The translations under genes were made by a program, and so were the position numbers. Positions 56,335-64,000 of a stretch of 64,000 nucleotides of DNA are shown here, one piece after another. The stretch spans positions 16,892,523 through 16,956,522 of the forward strand of contig ML664199.1 in NCBI GenBank assembly GCA_007570785.1, read 5' to 3'. Below the pieces are notes generated by a model that was not told the origin of the DNA, did no database searches, and saw only the letters and a program-made list of their open reading frames with translations. This DNA is from Antilocapra americana (taxonomy: Eukaryota; Chordata; Mammalia; Artiodactyla; Antilocapridae). The stretch's first letter is position 1, and the number at the start of each line of letters is the position of its first letter.

Positions 56335-56700
56335 TGTCAAAAAGAGAAAGTGGTATAAGGACATTCCAGAAGGGAATACCAGGCGCAAAGGCACTGAGCC
56401 TTTGTGTGTGTTTGGATACAAGTGACTGGAGCACAGGCAAATGACAGGGACTGAGATTAGAAAGGAAGTCTGGGTTCAAACTGAAAATCCTGTATGTTGT
56501 GTTAGTTGGTCTTGTCTTCTTTCAGCACTGGGGAGTCACTGAAAAAGTTCAGTTAGCGAACAGCACAGAATTTGGGGGTTAGGATGTTAACTTGGTAGTG
56601 TGGGCTAAGAACTGGAGGTAGAGAGGCGGGAATCAGGGAGAGTAATGAACAGTATTATACTGTGACTTGATAAAATAGGGAATAATAATCCGGGAAGTTA
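56335..56700. repeat. L2-like ancient repeat
   Basis: 'ggacattccagaagggaataccaggcgcaaaggcactgagcc' and the later 'cactggggagtcactgaaaaagttc' follow the same chain as the L2-like segment at 31200-31450. Confidence 0.4.
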
Positions 56701-56734
56701 GGAAAGTGTGGTTTTGAGGTCATCATGTAGAACA

Positions 56735-56900
56735 GATTCTCTAACTATGACTCTGGACTAGTAGTATCAGCATTGCAGGGGGATTCTTTACCAGCTCAGC
56801 CACAAGGGAAGCCTTGAAACTCGTTAGAAATACAAAATCTTGGGCCGCCGCAGAATCAGAAGCCCTAGCCCAGGGTGGCAGGGGGCTGGGCGGGGTGCTG
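56735..56900 (+). repeat. MER5-like hAT remnant containing a 39-bp SINE-head fragment
   Basis: 'tctaactatgactctggactagtagtatcagcat' and 'aactcgttagaaatacaaaatcttgggcc' are the two halves of a MER5A-like element. Between them 56775-56813 is the antisense first 39 nt of a Bov-tA SINE. Confidence 0.6.
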
Positions 56901-57019
56901 TCAGTGAGTCCGGCAGTCTGTTTTGACAAGACTACCATGTGACTCTGAAGCACTTGAAGCATAAGAACCACTCACTAGAGTAATAGGTTTGGGGCGTGCA
57001 ATCAAGCAAGCTGATCCAG

Positions 57020-57185
57020 AGCAGCCTGTGTGCATATTAAAATCATCCAGGAGCTTTTTCAAGGCAACTAGGTTAGGCCCTATAGTCGACAACTAAATTG
57101 GAATCTCTAGGGGTAGGACCCAGGCACCGATTTCTTGATGCTCCCAGATACTTCCAAAGTACAGGGTGAGAACCACTGATTTTGT
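57020..57185 (+). repeat. hAT-type (MER20-like) remnant
   Basis: 'attaaaatcatccaggagc', 'ggaatctctaggggtaggaccc' and 'agggtgagaaccactgat' fit MER20. Confidence 0.55.
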
Positions 57186-57262
57186 TTAATCCTCAGTGGT
57201 GGGTGAGAAAATTCAGAGCTGGAAGGTGAGCTGCTCAAGGTCACACAGCAAGTTCAGGTAAG
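57186..57262 (-). repeat. MIR fragment, antisense
   Basis: 'gagaaaattcagagctggaaggtgagctgctcaaggtcacacagc' matches the antisense MIR core. Confidence 0.6.
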
Positions 57263-58187
57263 AATCCATTTTTTTAATCTTCTTTATGATGCTTTAAACA
57301 TGATCCCAACTTTCAAATACTTTGTTTTAAGACAATGGCTTCTAAATCATCCATAATAACAAATATTACTATCAAGTTTTTAGAAGTAAATAGTTTACAG
57401 CATTATTTGAAACTCAGTTCTCCATTAATTAACAGTATTTCACATTTCAGAAAGTTATCCTTTTTGTAAAGATTTCATAAAAATAATTATTTTCAACATC
57501 AACAAAAAAGACTATACATAAGATATGGGTGAATGGAGCTTTTCTATTTGTGTGCATTAAGTAATAACATTTTTTTCCAACTCTAGGTGGAGCTCTTTGG
57601 TTTATACATACATATATTGTACTATTTATAATTTTGAGAATCTTAAATAGGAACTGAGATTATTTTTGAAGTTTAAAAATTTGTAAGATGTTCTCAACAT
57701 TGCTCTGCTGTCCTTCTGGTTTTAGAGTCATAGATATAAAAAGCTCAGTTTTGTTTCACTGCTTGACCAAAGAATCCAAATCCAGGCCTCAGAGTCATTT
57801 TCAAATGCATCTTAAATTTGTATTGTTACCTCATAGCCCTTAACGAATGGGATCTGTTTCCTATGGCTTTTGTTTTTGATAAGGCTCAGTGTTGAACAGA
57901 ATTTCTGTAAGATGGGAAGATGGGTTTCCTTTTCTGAATTGTCAGTAGAAAAAAACCTAGAGGATAACACAGCTGTTGCTATAGTAATGTCTTCAACTAT
58001 TTTTACCCCACTGTGTACAAAGGAACGTTTAACTGCTGTCTTCCTGCAACACAAATGAAACGGTTTGCTGCCACTTCTTTTGCTCTTTCCTCTCTGCTAT
58101 CTTAATATTCCTCCTTCTACTGGGAGTGCAGTTGACACAGAATCCCCTGAATATGCAACATGTGATTTTTAGGTGATGTGAGCCAGT
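57263..58187. other. Intron 3 gap
   Basis: AT-rich with no recognised exon or repeat. Confidence 0.4.
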
Positions 58188-58315
58188 GGTAGTGATTCCT
58201 GGACCAGCAGCATCACCACAGGCATCACCTGGAAGCTGGTTAGAAATGGAGATTCTGGGGTCCCATCCCAGACCTACTGAATGAGAAACGCTGGCGGTGG
58301 GGTCCAGCAAGTGTT
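58188..58315 (+). repeat. MER5A-like hAT element
   Basis: 'gattcctggaccagcagcatcacc', 'ggcatcacctggaagctggttagaaatgg', 'cccagacctactgaatgagaaac': a well-preserved MER5A-like copy. Confidence 0.75.
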
Positions 58316-58409
58316 GGACCATGGGTATAGACTATTTTGGAAGGACAGAAAGCCCAATTTCTCAGGAGCCTACATAAAAAACTCCAGTGCAGTCAGCTAT
58401 GCTCACTTT

Positions 58410-58550
58410 GGGCTTGTTCAAGGCTTTTAAAATCACCTAGGGTTTTTGTTAAAAAACAGAATTCTCACTCAGTAAGTTTGAGGTAGAGCCTGATACTCTG
58501 CATTTCTAATCCAGGCTCCCAAGTGAGATGGATTCTGTTTATCCATGGAG
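58410..58550 (+). repeat. MER20-like hAT remnant
   Basis: 'ttttaaaatcacctagggtttttgttaaaaaacag', 'gatactctgcatttctaatccaggctcccaagtg' follow MER20. Confidence 0.5.
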
Positions 58551-58934
58551 CACATTTTGAGCACATGGAGGATATCGACCATACTCATACACACATATGA
58601 AAGTCACCTACTATTTCTGAGTATGTTTTTGGTTTAATATATCTAAAATCAATGAATATTTTCTTTTCAATCACAGTGGGAAGAGACAGTTTCTGGAATA
58701 TAGTGCTTGCTTGTCTAGTTTAAAGTGACTCACCCTTATTAAATGTGACAAGAGGGTATTGTTTGCCAGGTTCTGTCTCTGAGACCCTCTATTATAGCAG
58801 CAGCAGGAACACTTGAGGATTGAGTTATTTTTTTAGCTGAGAAATTGATTCATGGCATGATGAAGCCAGAAAGACTAGAAGTTTGTTTTAGACAAAGTTT
58901 CAGACAAAAAGAAGTGGTTCACAAATGTTTAGAA
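58551..58934. other. Intron 3 gap
   Basis: Nothing recognised. Confidence 0.4.
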
Positions 58935-59055
58935 TCATTCATTGAGTGCTTCATATTTATTTAGCACCTCCCATGTGAAGCAATGTGCTAGGCACTTCGG
59001 GAAATTAAAAATCCTTGGCATTGAGATTATAATCTACCTGAGGAAATAAAACCTT
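58935..59055. repeat. L2-like fragment
   Basis: 'cattcattgagtgcttcatatttatttagcacc', 'aatgtgctaggcacttcggg' follow the common L2 3' motif. Confidence 0.5.
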
Positions 59056-62000
59056 TGCCTATGAAATTTAATTACCTATACAGAGAGCATTCTGTCAAAT
59101 GGTAGAGAAGTGTGGTAGAACCTTAAGAGACCAAAGGAGGTTAAAATTATGGAGTCTGATTTGGACTTTTGGATGAGTAGAATTTGGATATTCAAAGCAC
59201 AGCGAAGTAGAGGGTGGTAGGACCATAAAAGACAGGGTGGTAGGACCAGGGTGCAACTTCCAGAAGTGAACCACACGGAAATATGCCATCCAACCGTCTC
59301 ATCCTCTATAGTCTGAACTATTTCCATATTCCCATACAATGTGCAAAATCAGGATCCTCACCTGATCCTGGGCCCCATGCCATCTGAGAGCCTCATTCCA
59401 TCCCATTTCTCCACCACTGGTGTTACTATAATTTTTAATAAAAACTGTGTCCATCTTTTGGTGTCCTATATCAGATTATCCAATAAAGGATAAAAGTAAC
59501 CTGAATGGTAACTTAGGAATCATGAAAAGTAGTTGGATATTACCAAAGGACTAGTTATTATCATAATTTTAGACACAGTATTGGATAATATTTAGACAAG
59601 TGTAATAGAAGTCAACTACTGTTTTATTATGGTTGACTTATTTAAAATATGCATATGGTAATCATTGAATTAAATTAGGAGAAATTCAAGGTAATAAAGA
59701 GGAAGAGCTATGAGAATGAATATAAAGTATCTCTTGGGAAAGTGTAAAGTGCGTAAGACACTGCTAGTGTAGAGGACGATTATTATAGATGAGATATTAA
59801 CTCTAGTCTGAGTATGTCTATAATAATTGTTAGAAATAAAATTTTAAGTATTGTCATTTTCTGGATAGCTAAGGATGATAAATGCAAAATTTGTATTGCA
59901 TATGTTCATTTAAATCCCATATAAAATGATCAACCTGAGTGACCAAAATTAAGATAAATCTAAGTTCTATTTTTGGTGCCAATTTTCACTCCTTTTAAGT
60001 TGTTGGGATTTGTAAAACTTGATTTTTCTGCATGAGGAGCCAAATAGGAATCTTACAGGAAAAAAAGTACCTCTTTTTTTTTTACCTAAACCATTTTAGA
60101 TGGTATTCTTTCTCCAAAGTATTTTACTCTCATCCCTTTTTCTCCTGGAAGAAAACTGGAAGCTATTTAGCAGAAGTTAACCGTCCCCTGGTGACGATTT
60201 CTGTCTATAATTTTAGCAATGAATCTTCTAAGGCCAATTAACATGTATGTCAACACCAAATGGCCACTGTGTTCTTGGGTCCCTGAATATTATTCTTCTC
60301 TACTTTGTTGGGTAGGTCTGCCTGGTTTTTATCTGCTTCTGTGACTTGGAGCATGTCCATGACATCCTTCCAGCCCCCCAAACCCCTACTTTGATTTCTA
60401 ATCTATGGGCTCTACTGACGCATATACAGATATGCTCTTCTGGCCCCCACATTAGAATACTCACTAAACTTCAACCTGTAGGAATTTAAAACCAACTATG
60501 ATCTATCAGATATACCCATCTTACCCTAGACATTTTTGACAAATAGCACACAGAAAATGTCCACCAAAGTTATTAGGTTTTTCCTTAGATAAAATGTTCT
60601 TTTATGTTAATTTTGTTTTTTAATAAAATAATATCGATACCTGCACATGTTGAAAAAGTCTACTAGTACTAAAATATATATTTTTTAAAAAGACAGGCAC
60701 CCCACTCCAACCCATCCCTCCTTACTCCTCAATCACTGTTTTAGTGATTTCTTTGGGCATGCCTCCCAATTTCAAAATAATATTCTCAGACTGGTACCTC
60801 TTAAATCATTAATTTTAGACAGTATCTATTGACTTTCTATTATGATAGATGAAGATGTAACTCTTTTACTACTTATACCATACTTTCCTTCCCTCCTTTC
60901 CCCAGCATGGTTGCACCTGACTTCTGGTTAAATGAAATTAGCAGCCAGTTTTTGTATCCTTAGAGCTCTGTGCTCACCGCTGAGCACGGTGGTGTGCTTC
61001 CTGAGAGCATGGCACTGAGGTGGCTGCCTTTGCAGGTCCACACTGCTCAGCTTCCTTTCAAGGTCCCAAGGAGCAGTCTGGCTCCAACTGTCCATTTCTC
61101 CTTTCAGAATTTGATGATGATAATACTTGGTTGTCAGTTCTACACAGGAGGAAAACTTTTATTCCCAAATCCTATAACACTTTATTACAATATTTTGTCA
61201 GAACAGACACAGTCCCTTAGATGTTGGAAGCCAGTTCATTTCTCCGGTTAGACTGAAGGTCAGGATTTGTGAATGTGCTTTCTCAAAAAAGAGGGAATCT
61301 GAGAAAGAAAGCTTAGGATTCGGACAGACAAAAGATAGAAGAATATGCTGTAGACTCTTGGTCTCTTGACCTCTTTATCTGAAGCCCTGGAGCTTCTGGA
61401 ATGGGACATAGTGAGGCAGTCAAATGTGGGCAGAGGGTTCTCACTCATGGCTAAATTTTTATGGCCCCTCTTTTTCAGCTCAGTCCTGGGGCCTGAGCAC
61501 AAGAGGCTAAGCATGTGGCTTTTGAGGCTCCTGGGTTGATCACATATTCTCAGTTCCCTGCTGGTCTTCTTTCATGTCTGTTCTGTCCAGGCCCAAATAT
61601 GGACCTTTTCATCTCATGCAACTACTTAGGACTTTAAAAATAAATACAAGCTCAATTTTCAATCACATGTTTTTCCTCATCCTGAAGACACTGAGTGGAA
61701 TGAAATGATATTATAGAAGAAGGACTTTACAGTTGTCTCTCTACTAAGTTTTAATTTACTTTCATATTAAATAAATTCAGCTGCCAGGAAGTTACTGCAC
61801 AAATTCACCAGACGATGGTGGCAGTTATGGTTATTTAAAAATTACAATGATTGCAAAATACGTTATTAACCTGTTTGAGAGCAACCCTGGCAATTTCTTT
61901 GTTCATGGAGGTCAATTTTCTCTAGTAAAAGACTCACAAACACAATTAACTGGAGAACTTAATTTTATTTCATGTAAGAGCTTTTTTTTTTTTTTTAACC

Positions 62001-63174
62001 TCAAATTAGTTATTCTAAAAAATTGGAAGTGGAAAATTTAATAATAGAGTAAGTAGATCTAAGCTTCTTTGGAAGTTGTACTTGTCAGTTCTATTTTTGG
62101 TTTCTTAGGAAGCAAGTTAAAAACAGCTTTTTAAACCTTAATACATTTCTAATTACATTTCTTTCTCCCTTTTTGAGAGGCTTGTTTTTCTCTAAAAAGG
62201 TGCTGACTTCTTTACTTGTATCAATAGGAATATCAGTTTTTAAAAATTCGTATTCCCTCCAACCATAGTCATTAAAAATGCATATAAATGCTTGCAAAGA
62301 GAGAGCACAAAAGTCAGGTGCTTCATGTAAAGCTTTTGAAGTTATTCAGAGTGATCCTGTGTTGTTATTTGTGAACACATTTGTAACAAGTAAGATTGAA
62401 TTTCCTTCATTTCTCCAGATCTTCAGCCACACAACAGTGTGTACCACCTGTGGCTGTAAATGAGTGTGGAGACAAAATGAGCTTCCTCACCTGGAGTAGG
62501 AGCAGTGTGAGGATGGGAGAAGGAAAGGGGGGAAACTGAGCTGCAGGAGTGTCTCTAGCTCCTGTTCTAGTCTGTCGCTCCTGCACCTTGACGTTGAGAG
62601 GTTTCTGTTACTTTGACTGATTTCCTCTCCTTTACTCACCTTTTCGCAGATGAAAAGTGGGAGGAGGGAGGGGAATTTCACAGATGATTCGCTGCCTCTT
62701 CTGGGGCTGTGAACTGAGGGAAATGGTAGAATCTCTCAGCTTGTCTACCCTTTTGACAGTTTTTTATGTTGATCAAGTGGTTATGAATGAGTTTTCAGCT
62801 GTTGTCACCAACTTCCAGGGAGATTCTTATTGTCGCTGACAGACTTTAGAAAGAAGAGAAGCACATAACACCCTTCTTGTTGTCACTCTTCCCTTGTTGT
62901 CTGTACACCTGCCCCATTTGCCATGTTTTCATTTCCCTAATAGGTCAAGCTTGAGGGGTCTTCACGTTCACAGGGCTGTCTTCTTGTCATCCAGTTGGAT
63001 TCCATCTCAGGGGACCAGGTGCCAGTCTCTATCACATCACTCTTATTTTCCATAGCACTTTCTGCCATTGGGTATTTCTGGATCTCCCTCTGGAAGATCC
63101 TCCCTCCATCTCCCTCTGGAACCTATGCTCATGAGAATTGAGCCTATATCCTGACTTGTTCAACAATGCATCCC
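59056..63174. other. Long repeat-poor part of intron 3
   Basis: 4.1 kb without a young SINE or BovB, which is unusual in this window. Contains poly(T) at about 61982-61998. No ACYP2 terminal exon was found. Open frames are short and unconvincing. Confidence 0.45.
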
Positions 63175-63505
63175 ATCAGGAAACTTTTTCTGTAAAGAAC
63201 TAGATAGCAAATAGTTTAGGTTTCATGGGCCTAATAGTCTCAGTCACTACCAAACTCTGTCACTGTAGTATAAAAGCAGCCATGGATGATATGTAAACTA
63301 ATGAATGAAACTGTGTTCCAATAAAATTCCTTCATAAATGCTGAAATCTGAATTTCACATAACTTAATGACCTGAAAATTATTCTTTTCATTTTTTTCCA
63401 ACCATTTTGGCACTTCAGAACTGTGCTTAGCTTGTGGGCTGTACAAAAGCAGAGAGCTGGCCAGATTTGACCTGTGGGCTGTAGTTCATGAACTCCTGAT
63501 ATAAG
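63175..63505 (-). repeat. Ancient DNA-transposon-like repeat, antisense copy
   Basis: 'aactttttctgtaaagaactagatagcaaatag', 'aaagcagccatggatgatatgtaaac', 'gttccaataaaattcc' and 'gggctgtagttcatgaactcctga' form the reverse complement of the family seen at 52390-52575. Confidence 0.55.
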
Positions 63506-64000
63506 AACACTGATTGGCTGGAACTTAGCAACAGCTTATAATGAGTTAATTAACAGAATGAAAGACAGAAGTCATTACATGAAGAAGTCGATATATTTAC
63601 TCCTAAAAATAGAACGTGATAATATTCTTGAATCAGTAGATTGTTCCAGAAGGATAATAATATCCTCTTTTGATGTCCTCTGTATTCAGCCTGGTTAGTG
63701 GAGTGCATGTTGCAAAATGAGCCTAAGCCAATTTAGACATGCATGGCTTATTTGGTGAATAGTAAGAGCTGTAAAGGAGGTCGTGTGTTTAGCTACTCTC
63801 TTACACACTTGCTACCAGGTAATAATAAAAGCAGGCTTCAGGCAAAGCTCAGGGACACAAATACTTATTAACCAAGTATTTAGTAACAAATGGCTCAAAG
63901 CAGTTCATTCAGACTTTCTGTAAACTCAAAGGAATTCTGCTGCTCTGTGGGATTCTTTTAAGTGTTTACACTTCATCCTCTACGCAAAATCCACTGGAGA
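63506..64000. other. Intron 3, window end
   Basis: Nothing recognised. Confidence 0.4.

Noticed and set aside
60032..60241. Frame ending in '...NFSNESSKAN' as the missing ACYP2 last exon
   Set aside because: The NFSNE match to the ACYP2 C-terminus is five residues only. The preceding residues do not fit the expected KSWLSKVGSPSSRID block, and the stop comes too early.
36663..64000. A TSPYL6-like single-exon gene, as found within human ACYP2
   Set aside because: No open frame of adequate length or NAP-domain sequence is present in this part of intron 3.
1..64000. CRISPR arrays, prophage, operons or bacterial-type mobile elements
   Set aside because: No regularly spaced repeats or prokaryotic coding density; all signals point to mammalian nuclear DNA.

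Overview
The window looks like nuclear DNA from a ruminant, most likely a bovid. It is dense with BovB (RTE-class) LINE fragments, Bov-tA-type SINEs whose 3' ends match BovB, CHR-type artiodactyl SINEs and ruminant L1 3' ends. These lie over an older layer of mammalian L1, L2, MIR, hAT-type and MaLR remnants. There is no bacterial-type gene organisation, no RNA gene and no CRISPR array. Family assignments come from recognising the sequences by eye, not from a database search.

Only one cellular gene is supported: the first three coding exons of ACYP2 (muscle-type acylphosphatase) on the + strand. Exon 1 (18200-18257) lies in a CpG-island promoter (about 17815-18560). Exon 2 is a 17-nt microexon (34767-34783). 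Exon 3 is 36553-36662. All three junctions obey GT-AG, the phases agree (1, 0, 2), and the joined exons encode residues 1-61 plus two bases of codon 62. This covers both acylphosphatase signatures and both catalytic residues. The last coding exon (roughly the final 37 residues) was not found and probably lies beyond base 64000. Intron 1 is 16.5 kb, intron 2 is 1.77 kb and intron 3 exceeds 27.3 kb.

Layout: 1-17.8 kb is intergenic and repeat-rich, including a BovB cluster at 10-14.5 kb. 17.8-18.6 kb is the CpG island with exon 1. 18.8-21.9 kb holds a nearly 3-kb antisense BovB with a smaller BovB nested head to head inside it. 22-34.7 kb is intron 1 with scattered SINEs, BovB tails and old L1/L2. 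34.8-36.7 kb carries exons 2 and 3. From 36.7 kb to the end is intron 3, with old antisense L1 blocks (38.2-42.7 and 45.1-48.4 kb) interrupted by young SINEs, two larger BovB copies (42.8 and 48.5 kb), a GC-rich island at 54.8-55.5 kb and a quiet AT-rich last 5 kb.

The most interesting material is in how the retroelements are joined. Two BovB copies (9.97-10.78 kb and 18.84 kb onward) share a 58-bp non-BovB 3' tail, 57/58 identical. In the first copy, tail and BovB are fused to a second BovB 3' end inside a single target-site duplication, as end-to-end template jumping would produce. A second pair (14.54 and 16.86 kb) shares about 97 bp of unknown sequence joined to a BovB 3' end, possibly an unnamed chimeric element. 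ACYP2 itself offers an in-frame upstream ATG that would add an arginine- and alanine-rich, acid-free N-terminus, and a candidate cryptic exon in the GC-rich part of intron 3.
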